A stretch of DNA of 64,000 nucleotides from VYFG01 sp965248685 (GTDB lineage: Bacteria; Pseudomonadota; Gammaproteobacteria; Arenicellales; Poriferihabitantaceae), in the NCBI GenBank assembly GCA_965248685.1, contig CBDFKC010000004.1, positions 372,001-436,000 on the forward strand. The letters run 5' to 3'. The notes under the pieces were generated by a model. That model ran no database searches, had not been told where the DNA came from, and was given only the letters and a program-made list of their open reading frames with translations. The position numbers were made by a program, and so were the translations under genes. Positions 35,321 through 44,606 of the stretch are shown here, in pieces; positions within the stretch are counted from its first letter, which is position 1; each line of letters opens with the position of its first letter.

Positions 35321-36286
35321 ATGATTAAGCACGCTGCAATAGAACAGGCGGCGTATCAGATTATGTCAAATGCCGCGATTGACATTCCCCAGGATTATCG
35401 TCAGGCGATCAGTAAAATGACCCAAGGCGAGACCGGAGACCTGTCATGTTTTGTCCTCAAAACCATGATGAAAAACTGGGATGCGGCGACCGAAGACCGG
35501 CGCCCGATGTGCGCCGATTCTGGACTGCCGCGGTATTACGTAAAAACCGGTAATGACGCCAGGTTAGAAGGCGGTTTTACCGGGTTGGAAGCGGCGCTGC
35601 GCAGAGCTACCGCCCGGGCAACCCATGATATTCCGCTGCGGCCCAATCGCGTACACCCGCTGTGGCGAACAGACCTGAATAACAACGTAGGTATTAACGC
35701 ACCCGAGATCGATTGGAGTTTCGAACCTGACGTAGACTGGGTCGATATTACTACGGTACACAAGGGCGGATTATTTGGAACCGATTACCGCATGTTGTTT
35801 CCCGGAGACGGTATCGACGGGATCAAGAGATTTGTCCTGGATACGCTGATCGCATTTGGTAAACGTGGACTAGCCTGTCAGCCCGCCATTGTCGGCATTG
35901 GCCTGGGCGGATCAAAAGATGTTTGTATGGTGCTTGGAAAACAGGCGGCTTGCTTAAGGACAGTCGGCGACCGGAATCCAGATCCAAAAATCGCCGAGTT
36001 AGAGTTGGAGTTACAGGAATTGGGTAACAGTATTGGTATGGGAGCCATGGGCTTTGTCGGCGCATCAATGGTGGCGGATTGTCATATTGAGGTCGGTTAC
36101 ACCCATACCGGCGGTATGCCCATGAGCGTTCACGCATTCTGTTTGTCTTCACGCCGTGCTACCGTGAGAATTCATCCAGACGGAACCACCGAATATAGAA
36201 CTGATCCGCAATGGTTTACCCCGTATATGCGCAGAGAGACTACTGAATGGCAGAATCCAAATCAAAATTTGAACCAGTCCGTATAA
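35321..36286 (+). CDS. Class I fumarate hydratase / L-tartrate dehydratase alpha-type subunit
   Basis: 321 residues of the FumA N-terminal/TtdA family. Cysteines for the catalytic [4Fe-4S] cluster are visible in MCADSGLP (about 67), GLGGSKDVC (about 199-207) and VHAFC (about 272-276). Other family motifs are DITTVHKGGLFGTDYRMLFPGDG and IGMGAMGFVGASMVADCHIEVGYTHTGGMP. It hydrates or dehydrates a C4 dicarboxylate such as fumarate/malate or tartrate. It follows the flavoprotein by 5 bp and overlaps the beta subunit by 40 bp. Confidence 0.9.
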   Translation: MIKHAAIEQAAYQIMSNAAIDIPQDYRQAISKMTQGETGDLSCFVLKTMMKNWDAATEDRRPMCADSGLPRYYVKTGNDARLEGGFTGLEAALRRATARATHDIPLRPNRVHPLWRTDLNNNVGINAPEIDWSFEPDVDWVDITTVHKGGLFGTDYRMLFPGDGIDGIKRFVLDTLIAFGKRGLACQPAIVGIGLGGSKDVCMVLGKQAACLRTVGDRNPDPKIAELELELQELGNSIGMGAMGFVGASMVADCHIEVGYTHTGGMPMSVHAFCLSSRRATVRIHPDGTTEYRTDPQWFTPYMRRETTEWQNPNQNLNQSV

Positions 36287-36927
36287 CTGTCCCGGTAACA
36301 GAGGGTGCGATAAAGCAATTACCAATTGGCACCATAGTTTATCTGGACGGCGTTATTTACACCGCTCGCGAAGGGGTGTACCAGCGGGTGTTGGATCAGG
36401 GAGAACCGTTGCCGCTGGATTTGCCCGGGGTTAGTAACGTTAATTTTCATTGCTCTCCGGCTGCCGCAGTAGAGCCGGATGGCAGCTACAATGTGGGTGG
36501 TGTAACCGCAACCGCAAGCTTTCGATTCGCTAAATGGATGCAGGCCTGGTTCGCTCAAACCGGGGCTAAAATTATTATAGGCAAGGGCGGTATGTCGGAA
36601 GCCCACTATCGAGAGTTGTTTCTTCCGGCCGGGGCAATTTATCTGACCACCGTAGGCTATGGAACCGGAGCGCTATTGGGGCGCGGGATAAAGAGCGTAC
36701 GTGACGTATTTTGGATCGATCAACTGGGTAACGCCCAGGCCATGTGGGTTTTCAACGTAGAAGACTTTGGTCCGTTTATTGTCGATAGTGACCTCGAAGG
36801 AAACAGCCTGTTTGAGCAGCAGAGCCGGCTGGTCAATCAGAATCTGGAGAAGCTTTATGCCGGATTAAAACCACCAGCGCTCAGCCGTTTTGGTGAAACC
36901 GATGACCGCAAAGACGAGCTTATTTGA
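36247..36927 (+). CDS. Class I fumarate hydratase / L-tartrate dehydratase beta-type subunit
   Basis: 226 residues. It matches the FumA C-terminal/TtdB swivelling domain: LPIGTIVYLDGVIYTAREGVYQR, GGVTATASFRFAKWM, IIIGKGGMSEAHY (the GKGGM substrate loop) and VEDFGPFIVDSDLEGNSLFEQ. It starts inside the alpha gene (40-bp overlap), so the two subunits are coupled. Substrate is the same C4 acid as for the alpha subunit. Last gene of the five- or six-gene operon. Confidence 0.9.
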   Translation: MAESKSKFEPVRITVPVTEGAIKQLPIGTIVYLDGVIYTAREGVYQRVLDQGEPLPLDLPGVSNVNFHCSPAAAVEPDGSYNVGGVTATASFRFAKWMQAWFAQTGAKIIIGKGGMSEAHYRELFLPAGAIYLTTVGYGTGALLGRGIKSVRDVFWIDQLGNAQAMWVFNVEDFGPFIVDSDLEGNSLFEQQSRLVNQNLEKLYAGLKPPALSRFGETDDRKDELI

Positions 36928-37020
36928 ACCCTGGAACCATGTTCAACAGTCTTAACGAACTGTAATTTTTTTCGGCACCTGGGTACCTGCAGGATTATCC
37001 GTAACGGGTATAATCGCGCC

Positions 37021-37641
37021 ATGACAAATTCCACCCAATCAAGTAACACCTTTTGGCATCATGGTAGTGTTACCCGGACCGACCGGGAGAAATTAAACAG
37101 CCACGCCAGCACTATTCTATGGTTTACCGGTTTGTCAGGCAGCGGTAAATCGACGCTGGCTCATGCCGTAGAACAAGAGCTGCATAGGCGAAAATGTCGT
37201 ACTACCGTTTTAGACGGGGACAACGTTCGGCATGGCCTGTGTGGCGACCTCAGTTTTACAGAGGACGACCGCACCGAAAACATTCGGCGAATTGGACAGG
37301 TTGCGCGATTATTTCTGGACGCAGGTGTGATTGTTTTAACAGCATTTATCTCACCGTTTCGGATTGACCGACAACGGGTTCGGATGATGGTGGAAAATGC
37401 GAGTGACTTTATCGAGATTTATTGCGAGTGCCCGTTACAAACCTGTGAACATCGCGACGTAAAAGGCCTGTACCAGCGGGCGCGCAAAGGGGAGATATCG
37501 GACTTCACCGGAATATCATCTCCTTATGAGACCCCGGAGAACGCGGACCTGATCGTCAACACCGGCGAAAAAGCGGTTCAGGAATGCGTCGATGAAATAA
37601 TAGACCACCTCGAATCCCGCGAGTTGATTTCAAAATTATGA
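37021..37641 (+). CDS. cysC: Adenylylsulfate (APS) kinase
   Basis: 206 residues. The P-loop GLSGSGKST is at about 38-46, with LDGDNVRHGLCGDLSFTEDDRTENIRRIGQVARLF and the later YQRARKGEISDFTGISSPYETPENADL, all typical of CysC. It phosphorylates adenylylsulfate to PAPS, the sulfate donor for assimilation or for sulfotransferases. It stands alone, with no cysND or sulfotransferase gene seen in the window, directly in front of polysaccharide precursor genes. Confidence 0.95.
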   Translation: MTNSTQSSNTFWHHGSVTRTDREKLNSHASTILWFTGLSGSGKSTLAHAVEQELHRRKCRTTVLDGDNVRHGLCGDLSFTEDDRTENIRRIGQVARLFLDAGVIVLTAFISPFRIDRQRVRMMVENASDFIEIYCECPLQTCEHRDVKGLYQRARKGEISDFTGISSPYETPENADLIVNTGEKAVQECVDEIIDHLESRELISKL

Positions 37642-37691
37642 ATCCCGGGTTACCCAGCAGCCGGAACACGCCCAACTGTTAATCAGCGGCG

Positions 37692-39566
37692 ATGATTGAT
37701 TACCTGCTCTCCCTGAGCCGCCGCAACAAGCAGTTGTTTATGTTGCTGGTTGACGTAGTAATAGTATTTACCGCGTTACTGGCTGCTTATTCTTTACGTT
37801 ACAGCAGACTCTATATACCAGTTGGCAATGAAATCTATCTATGGTTACTGGCCCCGGCCTTGGCTATACCGGTTTTTATCCGATTTGGTTTATATCAGGC
37901 AGTAATCCGCTATATTGGATTTAATTCCCTGTGGAGAGTGTTCCAGGCCATCAGTTTATACGCATTGTTATGGGGGGTGGCAGCTTTTCTGTCTGGTATC
38001 AGAACAATGCCCCGTTCGGTGGTTATTATCAATTGGCTGGTATGCCTGCTGATAATCGTGGGAAGCCGAATGATTGCGCGCTGGTTGTTAACCAATCGAA
38101 TGCCAGGGTTTCTCGGGGCGGAACGGGATCATGCCAGAAACGTCGTTATCTACGGTGCTGGAGCGGCTGGAATGCAATTAGCCATCGCGAGCTCATTTAG
38201 TGAAGAGCTGCGGCCGGTCGCGTTTGTTGATGACAATCCACTTTTAATCCGGCAACAAGTTAACGGGCTTAGGGTATATCACCCTAATGAGCTCGGTCGA
38301 CTCATCGACGAATATGCAGTCAAGGAGGTCTTGTTAGCGGTACCGTCCGCCAGTCAAACCCAGCGAAACCAGATTCTTACCGATCTCGAGCCCTATCCGG
38401 TTTTGGTCAAAACCTTGCCGAATATTTCTGAGCTGGAAAAATGTGAAGTCAAGTTGGAAGACGTACGGGGTATCGATATAGGAGATTTGCTGGAACGCAA
38501 TCCTATTGCGCCTATGGAAGACCTGCTGCACGCCAATATTCGGGGCAAAGTGGTATTGGTTACCGGTGCCGGTGGCTCAATTGGTTCGGAGCTCTGTCGT
38601 CAAATTGGTCAACTGGGCGTGGCGAAACTGGTATTGCTGGATCATAGCGAATTCAATTTATACCGCCTCGAACGGGAATTGGCGGAATCCGGTATGCGCT
38701 TCGTATCGGTTCTGGGCTCGGTGATGAACCAGTCCATGGTTGAGCAGATTTGTCGCGCCAATGGGGTTCAGACGATCTATCACGCGGCAGCCTATAAGCA
38801 TGTCTCGCTGGTCGAGAATAACGCCGCGATTGGTGCTGATAACAACATTTTTGGTACCCGAAACTGCGCCCATGCGGCGATTGCCGCCGGAGTGGAGACC
38901 TTTGTACTGGTTTCCACAGATAAAGCGGTCAGGCCGACTAATATCATGGGTGCCACCAAACGCCTGGCGGAACTGGTGCTGCAGGATTTGAGTCGCGACC
39001 AAACCAATAAAACCCGATTCACCATGGTGCGATTTGGCAATGTCCTCGATTCCTCCGGTTCGGTCGTGCCGCTGTTTCGTGATCAGATTAATAAAGGCGG
39101 GCCAGTTACGGTAACCCACCTGGACGTAATTCGGTACTTTATGACAATTCGCGAAGCAACCCAGTTAGTTCTACAGGCGGGGGCCATGGGTCAGGGCGGC
39201 GATGTATTTGTCCTCGATATGGGTGAGCCGGTTAAAATTTTGGGTCTGGCGCGAAAAATGATTCATCTAAATGGTTTGCGGGTCAAGGATAAAACTAACC
39301 CCGACGGCGATATAGAAATCGAATTTACCGGCTTGCGTAAAGGTGAAAAACTATTTGAAGAACTCCTCGTTACGGACACATCGGTTTCCACATCCCATCC
39401 CAGAATAATGCGGGAATGTGAGCTTGGCGGAACCCTAAACCACCTGGGCAGCTGCCTTGAAAAAATCCAACGCGCCATCCGAATCCGCGATCATGATCGA
39501 ATCAGGGTTCTTTTATTTGGTATGGTGGAGTCATATAATCCAGCGCCTACCGTAAAGGCGAGTTGA
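37692..39566 (+). CDS. Membrane-bound nucleoside-diphosphate sugar 4,6-dehydratase (WbpM/CapD-like)
   Basis: 624 residues. Four transmembrane segments (about 15-130) are followed by a first Rossmann-like domain (VVIYGAGAAGMQLA) and a catalytic SDR domain with VTGAGGSIGSELCRQI near 291. The motifs AAYKHVSLVE and VSTDKAVRPTNIMGATKR belong to the long UDP-GlcNAc 4,6-dehydratase type, in which methionine takes the place of the usual catalytic tyrosine. It makes a 4-keto-6-deoxy sugar for acetamido sugars of O-antigen or capsule. It follows cysC and precedes the glycan initiation transferase. Confidence 0.92.
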   Translation: MIDYLLSLSRRNKQLFMLLVDVVIVFTALLAAYSLRYSRLYIPVGNEIYLWLLAPALAIPVFIRFGLYQAVIRYIGFNSLWRVFQAISLYALLWGVAAFLSGIRTMPRSVVIINWLVCLLIIVGSRMIARWLLTNRMPGFLGAERDHARNVVIYGAGAAGMQLAIASSFSEELRPVAFVDDNPLLIRQQVNGLRVYHPNELGRLIDEYAVKEVLLAVPSASQTQRNQILTDLEPYPVLVKTLPNISELEKCEVKLEDVRGIDIGDLLERNPIAPMEDLLHANIRGKVVLVTGAGGSIGSELCRQIGQLGVAKLVLLDHSEFNLYRLERELAESGMRFVSVLGSVMNQSMVEQICRANGVQTIYHAAAYKHVSLVENNAAIGADNNIFGTRNCAHAAIAAGVETFVLVSTDKAVRPTNIMGATKRLAELVLQDLSRDQTNKTRFTMVRFGNVLDSSGSVVPLFRDQINKGGPVTVTHLDVIRYFMTIREATQLVLQAGAMGQGGDVFVLDMGEPVKILGLARKMIHLNGLRVKDKTNPDGDIEIEFTGLRKGEKLFEELLVTDTSVSTSHPRIMRECELGGTLNHLGSCLEKIQRAIRIRDHDRIRVLLFGMVESYNPAPTVKAS

Positions 39567-39643
39567 CCACTGCAAGCGCGCTATCTTTAGATCGCGTCTG
39601 TTGATTGATATTCAGCTTCGCCTCCAACCTGGAATAAGCTGAT

Positions 39644-40708
39644 TTGGCTATAACAGAATTCTACCTGCACATCGCTTTTGGCTTCGCCCTGACGATCATC
39701 GCTACCCTGATTACCTGGGTAATGTTGAAACATGGCCGGATTCTGGATCACCCGAATCACCGTTCGTCCCACTGTCAGGCGATACCAAAATCGGGGGGTA
39801 TATCAATTGTCGTGACGTTTCTCATCGGCATGGGATTTATCATTTTCTTTACCGACGGTGATTTGCTTAGCAAGCAATACATTCTCGGTTTTGTATTTTC
39901 CTCCTTACTGATCGCGGTTATCTCGTTTGTCGATGATGTCTGGGAGAAGAGTGCGGAATTCAAATTAATCACCCATCTGTTTGCGGTGGGGGTAGTGCTG
40001 TATTGCGGCATTGTAATTGACACCTTGGCCTTGCCCTGGGTGGATCGGGTGTCGCTTGGTTGGATCGGTTACTTGATTTCGGCGCTATGGATATTGGGGT
40101 TGACCAATGCCTGCAATTTTATGGATGGAATTGACGGGTTGGTGGGTAGTACCTCATTAATAGCGGCCATATTTTTTATGGCGATCAGTTATTACCACGG
40201 TAGTTCGTTTATCTATATTACGGGCTATACGATCATTGCAGGATCAATTGGATTCCTGGTATACAATGCGCCGCCAGCAAAAATATTTATGGGAGATGTG
40301 GGCAGTGCTTTTCTCGGTTTTGTATTTGCCACGTTAGCAATTATTGCAGCGCGCTACGATCACTCACGCATATCTTTTCTGGTTATGCCGATGTTGTTGT
40401 TTCACTTTATCTACGACACCTTGTTTACCTTTATCCGTCGCTTGTTGCGGGGGGAAAGGACGATGCAGGCTCACCGTACCCATTTGTATCAATTGCTGAT
40501 ACGGAGTAAGTACACCCACCTTGAGGTTACCTTGCTGTTAAGCTGTATGGCGTTTCTCCAGGGCTTGGGTGCAATCTGGATGGTCAATATTCCAGGCAAT
40601 GAACGGATGTTTGTATTTATTCCATTCCTGCTTATTCAGATTGTATATTCGAGACTAACCTTGAAGCGCGCGAAAAAAGCCGGTGTGAGTTTAGATGACA
40701 ATGTCTGA
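39644..40708 (+). CDS. Undecaprenyl-phosphate sugar-1-phosphate transferase (WecA/WbpL-like, GT4 type)
   Basis: 354 residues with about eleven transmembrane segments. The start is TTG at 39644. Conserved loops include HPNHRSSHCQAIPKSGG, FVDDVWEKS, NACNFMDGIDGL and FMGDVGSAFLGF, the DDxxD-like and NxxNxxDGIDGL motifs of the MraY/WecA family. It transfers a sugar-1-phosphate to undecaprenyl phosphate to begin glycan assembly at the inner membrane. It overlaps the start of fcl. Confidence 0.92.
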   Translation: MAITEFYLHIAFGFALTIIATLITWVMLKHGRILDHPNHRSSHCQAIPKSGGISIVVTFLIGMGFIIFFTDGDLLSKQYILGFVFSSLLIAVISFVDDVWEKSAEFKLITHLFAVGVVLYCGIVIDTLALPWVDRVSLGWIGYLISALWILGLTNACNFMDGIDGLVGSTSLIAAIFFMAISYYHGSSFIYITGYTIIAGSIGFLVYNAPPAKIFMGDVGSAFLGFVFATLAIIAARYDHSRISFLVMPMLLFHFIYDTLFTFIRRLLRGERTMQAHRTHLYQLLIRSKYTHLEVTLLLSCMAFLQGLGAIWMVNIPGNERMFVFIPFLLIQIVYSRLTLKRAKKAGVSLDDNV

Positions 40709-41675
40709 AGCAAGCGAGCGCAAAGTATTTATTGCGGGGCATAGCGGCATGGTGGGTTCTGCCATTGGACGCCAGTTAGCGGCTGATCCGCTGGTTAAGC
40801 TAGTGACTCGAAGCCGGTCCCAGCTCGATCTTACCGATCAGCAGGCGGTTCGCCAATTCTTTGGGTTGGAATCAATCGATCAGGTCTATATGGCTGCTGC
40901 TACTGTTGGCGGAATCCACGCCAACAACACCTATCCGGCCGACTTTATATTGCAAAATCTGGCGATACAAACCAATATTATTGACAGTGCGTACCGAGCC
41001 GGCGTTAAGCAGCTTCTATTTTTAGGCTCTTCCTGTATTTACCCTAAGCATGCGCCTCAGCCGATGACAGAATCCGCTTTACTTAGCGGCGCTTTGGAAC
41101 CGACTAACGAACCCTATGCGATTGCCAAGATAGCGGGAATCAAACTATGCGAGTCTTATAACCGGCAATATGGAACTGATTATCGCTGCGTGATGCCGAC
41201 CAACCTGTACGGTATTAATGATAATTTTCACCCTGAGAACAGCCACGTAATCCCAGCCTTGATACGACGTTTTCATGAGGCGAAATTGGCCGATGCGAAA
41301 CAAGTTGTGGTATGGGGTACTGGTAATGCCTGCCGGGAATTTCTCTGTGTTGACGATATGGCGGCCGCTAGTGTTTACGTAATGGCGTTGGATCATCAGA
41401 CCCTGTATCAAGAAGTTAAGCCGAATCTATCTCACCTGAATATTGGAACAGGCAAGGATGTCACGATCAGGGAACTGGCCGAATCCATTGCTGAGGTAAC
41501 TGGTTTTGATGGCGCCATTCACTTTGATTCGAGCAAGCCGGACGGCACCGCGCGAAAATTACTTGATGTCAACGCGATGAGTCGTTTGGGTTGGGACTAC
41601 CAGATTGACCTGAAGCCAGGTTTGGAGACTACCTATACCTGGTTTTGTGACAATATATCGGCAATTCGGGGTTAG
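40695..41675 (+). CDS. fcl: GDP-L-fucose synthase
   Basis: 326 residues. The Rossmann motif GHSGMVGSAI is followed by AAATVGGIHANNTYPADFI, LGSSCIYPKHAPQPM and the catalytic NEPYAIAK (YxxxK), all diagnostic for Fcl/WcaG. It converts GDP-4-keto-6-deoxymannose to GDP-L-fucose. Two Met codons (40695 and 40701) are possible starts, both overlapping the preceding stop. No gmd gene is in the window. A deleted copy of element B follows immediately after its stop. Confidence 0.95.
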   Translation: MTMSEASERKVFIAGHSGMVGSAIGRQLAADPLVKLVTRSRSQLDLTDQQAVRQFFGLESIDQVYMAAATVGGIHANNTYPADFILQNLAIQTNIIDSAYRAGVKQLLFLGSSCIYPKHAPQPMTESALLSGALEPTNEPYAIAKIAGIKLCESYNRQYGTDYRCVMPTNLYGINDNFHPENSHVIPALIRRFHEAKLADAKQVVVWGTGNACREFLCVDDMAAASVYVMALDHQTLYQEVKPNLSHLNIGTGKDVTIRELAESIAEVTGFDGAIHFDSSKPDGTARKLLDVNAMSRLGWDYQIDLKPGLETTYTWFCDNISAIRG

Positions 41676-41725
41676 TGTAGTGAATGAGACATATTGTATG
41701 TATACACAATATGTTTAATACACTA
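41673..41725. mobile_element. Internally deleted copy of element B
   Basis: The left part (41674-41703) matches the left arm of the element at 6577 in 27 of 30 positions, and the right part (about 41705-41725) matches its right arm in 20 of 21. The interior is missing, so the two arms form an almost perfect long palindrome right after the fcl stop codon. It may act as a terminator-like hairpin today. Confidence 0.7.
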
Positions 41726-41800
41726 TCCCGTGCGATATATAAAACAATATCACGGATATCCTGCTCGGCTATCGGTCGATAGAATGTACTTCATACAATT

Positions 41801-42046
41801 CTATTTCTTCTTAGACCGAGCTGCAGCGTTAGGAATCTCTTTTCGTAGATCAGAAAAGAACTTTTTGCCGGGCGTTTTACCCATCCCACCATCAACGCCA
41901 GCTTGAATTGCTGCATTGAGGTGTCCAGTCAGCCGGACACTCGACGCATTACTAGCGCAGAACGTTCCTTTATTTGGTACAGCTAAGCACAAATGCCCGT
42001 TGAATACTTCAATAGGTGTCATCGAAACGATGGGCAAGCCTAACAA
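41801..42046 (-). CDS. Small hypothetical protein or gene remnant
   Basis: An 81-residue frame whose C-terminal half, RLTGHLNAAIQAGVDGGMGKTPGKKFFSDLRKEIPN, has the look of a small antitoxin-like helical tail, but I do not recognise a family. It overlaps the 3' end of the LysR gene by 38 bp and has no clear ribosome-binding site. It may be a remnant in the island. The surrounding stretch 41726-42008 has no other supported gene. Confidence 0.25.
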   Translation of the reverse strand: MLGLPIVSMTPIEVFNGHLCLAVPNKGTFCASNASSVRLTGHLNAAIQAGVDGGMGKTPGKKFFSDLRKEIPNAAARSKKK

Positions 42047-42923
42047 TAAGGAAGTCGAGAAACGCTCTCACTTTCGGTGTCGCACCGCGATGACTAGGAA
42101 ATATTGCGTGAAACTCATCCGATGGCGCTGTCCATTCACCGAGGACACGGACAAGTCGTTTGTAGTAATCACCGGCACGTAAGTAACTCGGAAGAATCGT
42201 AATCCCACTCCCGCCTGCAACCATGCTCCTCAACGTATGGAAGTCGTTGACTGATGCTCGTGGAGTTAGGGATACCTTTTTGGTGATATCCCCCATTGAA
42301 AGCTTCCATTGATTGTTGCTGTGCCTATCACTCATTACCAAACAATCATGATTTTTGAGCTCTTCCGGCTTTTGTGGCGCACCCCGAGCTTTTAGATACT
42401 CCTTGCTGGCGTAAAGGAACATCCCACAGTGACCTAGACTGCGTGCCACTAGATTTGAATCCTGGAGAGCGCCAATCCGAATCACCAAATCAAAACCTTC
42501 ATCAATGACATCAACCTGGCGATTTGCTAAGACCAGCTCTAACTGTATTTCTGGATGTTGGGCAATAAATTCAGTGGCCAATGGTGCGAGCAACTGTTGA
42601 CCAGTCGTAATAGAGGCGTTGACTCGGAGAGTGCCGCGAGGAATTTCCATAGCCTGCTCGACGCAAAGATCGGCGTGATCTGCCTCGTCAAGCATTCGAC
42701 GGCAATGCCGATAGTAGATTTCACCGATCTCGGTAACGTGGACTTTTCGTGTAGACCGTTCCAGTAAACGCACGCCAAGCCGCTTTTCGAGATTGGCAAT
42801 TCGACGACTGATATTCGACTTAGGCAATTGAGTTGCCTCCTCTGCCGCCGTGAATCCACCGTGCTCCACAACATAGGCGAACACGGAGAGCTCATTTAAG
42901 TCCCTAATTGGATTATCTCTCAT
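42009..42923 (-). CDS. LysR-family transcriptional regulator
   Basis: 304 residues from the ATG at 42923. The helix-turn-helix is DLNELSVFAYVVEHGGFTAAEEATQLPKSNISRRIANLEKRLGVRLLERSTRKVHVTEIGEIYYRHC. The substrate-binding domain contains GTLRVNASITTGQQLLAPLATEFIAQHPEIQLELVLANRQVDVIDEGFDLVIRIG, typical of the AaeR/YafC-like group. An upstream ATG at 43028 would add 35 residues with no family resemblance. It is divergent from the hemerythrin-like gene and probably regulates the island's redox genes. Confidence 0.92.
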   Translation of the reverse strand: MRDNPIRDLNELSVFAYVVEHGGFTAAEEATQLPKSNISRRIANLEKRLGVRLLERSTRKVHVTEIGEIYYRHCRRMLDEADHADLCVEQAMEIPRGTLRVNASITTGQQLLAPLATEFIAQHPEIQLELVLANRQVDVIDEGFDLVIRIGALQDSNLVARSLGHCGMFLYASKEYLKARGAPQKPEELKNHDCLVMSDRHSNNQWKLSMGDITKKVSLTPRASVNDFHTLRSMVAGGSGITILPSYLRAGDYYKRLVRVLGEWTAPSDEFHAIFPSHRGATPKVRAFLDFLIVRLAHRFDDTY

Positions 42924-43123
42924 GTAAAACAGTCTGTTGTTTATAAGATCATTTATTGGTCTGGTAGGACAGATTACCATAGCCCTCAAACGAGAGACAA
43001 ATTTCATTCGAGGTGAGTTGTGCAGCAACGCCTTAGTCGCAGTAAAAAGAATTATTTCGTACAGCCGAGTAAAACGATACTTCGATTTGACTCACTTTAA
43101 AGATTATTAAAAGGATCCAAATT

Positions 43124-43690
43124 ATGTTAACCAGTTTTTCCCAGCCGCAGTTTAATGTCACTCAACGTGACAAGCTGCCTGCTTCAATTCAAGAATCACT
43201 AATTAGTATTGAAAGGAGACGATGGCCTTTTCACCCGAAGTATCACGGAAAAGCAGAGTTTTTTATTCAATACCACGAAGGGTTGAGATATACGTCATTT
43301 CAGATACTAAATTCTTTAAGAAAGTTACTTGACAACGCAGGTGAAAAGTCAGAAATTGATGCTGAGCTGAAAAATATTGGTGCATTGTGTTACACCTTAT
43401 TTCAAGACGCTGAACGTCATCACGTGATCGAAGACCACTCCTATTTTCCGGCTTTCAGACGAATAGAGCCCAAGTTGGGTGCGGGTATAGATTTGCTAGA
43501 AAATGATCATAAATGCTTATCCTCGGCATTCGCTGAACTCAAGAGCTCTCTTAATCAAAGTTTGCTCATCAACTCAAACTACTCAGCAGTTGGTCAGCTT
43601 TACCAAAGCGCGGTGAAGGTCAATAATATTTTGATTCAGCATTTATCAGACGAGGAGGAAATCATAATTCCTATTTTCCTCATGCATTAG
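43124..43690 (+). CDS. Hemerythrin-like (HHE) domain protein
   Basis: 188 residues, helical. The candidate di-iron ligands are the histidines and acidic residues in YHEGLRY (about 50), HHVIEDHSYFP (about 95-105), ENDHKCL (about 125) and QHLSDEEEIIIP near the C-terminus. This spacing fits the HHE cation-binding fold. Such proteins handle oxygen, nitric oxide or iron. The gene is AT-rich compared with the flanking regions and divergent from the LysR gene. Confidence 0.75.
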   Translation: MLTSFSQPQFNVTQRDKLPASIQESLISIERRRWPFHPKYHGKAEFFIQYHEGLRYTSFQILNSLRKLLDNAGEKSEIDAELKNIGALCYTLFQDAERHHVIEDHSYFPAFRRIEPKLGAGIDLLENDHKCLSSAFAELKSSLNQSLLINSNYSAVGQLYQSAVKVNNILIQHLSDEEEIIIPIFLMH

Positions 43691-43912
43691 TTCTCAGATG
43701 ATGATCGTAAAGGAAATAAATTTTGACAACGCGCATTTGATTTTGATGATTGCATCAAGACATAGGTGAACAACAACTTGTCATTAAAGTTGGTCATGCG
43801 ACTATCCTATGTATGAGACAAAGAGTCTTATTTTCGACTATTTACTACATACTACAACACGCCTATTCTACTTCTCGAACATACTTAAATATTAATTTCG
43901 TAGGAAAACAAT

Positions 43913-44518
43913 ATGGCACATAAAAGATACAACGCAGATAACGCAGTAATGTTATTAATTGACCACCAGGTCGGTACTGCTGGTTGGATGAATTCTGGAC
44001 CAGTAGAGGTCATGAAACGTAATACTCTGGCTCTAGCAAAAGCGGCAGCTGCTCTTGGTATGCCTGTAGTAATGACAAGCAGTATGGAAGCAGAGGCCCA
44101 AGGCTCCTTATTTCCGGAGCTGGAAGAAATCTTACCCGAGGCTTACACCAATCGAATTAAACGATTGGGTACAGTGGATGCAATGGCAGATCCTGATTTT
44201 AGTGGTGCTGTAAAAGCGACAGGCCGTAAAAACCTAATCATGTCTGGATTGTTAACGGAAGTCTGCGTCCTTTATCCCGCTTTAAGTGCGGTTGAAGACG
44301 GCTATGACGTACAAGTTGTAGCAGATGCCTCTGGATCTGGAACAAAAGCCGGTGATGACATTGCATTAGCGAGAATCCGTCAATCAGGCGCATATGTAGC
44401 CAGTACCATTCAAATACTATCTGAGCTAGTCGAAGATTGGTCAACGGGTGCAGGCCCTGCGGTAATGATCGTATTAGGTGAGCTTTACGCGGCGATTGGT
44501 GCAGACAATCAGAATTAA
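43913..44518 (+). CDS. Isochorismatase-family hydrolase (YcaC-like)
   Basis: 201 residues. The catalytic triad of cysteine hydrolases of this fold is visible as LLIDHQ (Asp), the basic RKNLIMSG segment and LTEVCVLYPA (Cys). The insertion and length match the YcaC-like group rather than true isochorismatases. The substrate is unknown. A 222-bp AT-rich leader with no gene lies before it. It is in the same direction as the pirin gene 88 bp downstream. Confidence 0.9.
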   Translation: MAHKRYNADNAVMLLIDHQVGTAGWMNSGPVEVMKRNTLALAKAAAALGMPVVMTSSMEAEAQGSLFPELEEILPEAYTNRIKRLGTVDAMADPDFSGAVKATGRKNLIMSGLLTEVCVLYPALSAVEDGYDVQVVADASGSGTKAGDDIALARIRQSGAYVASTIQILSELVEDWSTGAGPAVMIVLGELYAAIGADNQN

Positions 44519-44606
44519 ACTTATTAGGGCGCTAGATAACTGAATTGAATTTGGTGCCCTAGATTTAATTTATCCATTCAGTAGAACAACCATAGGGGCA
44601 TCGACA

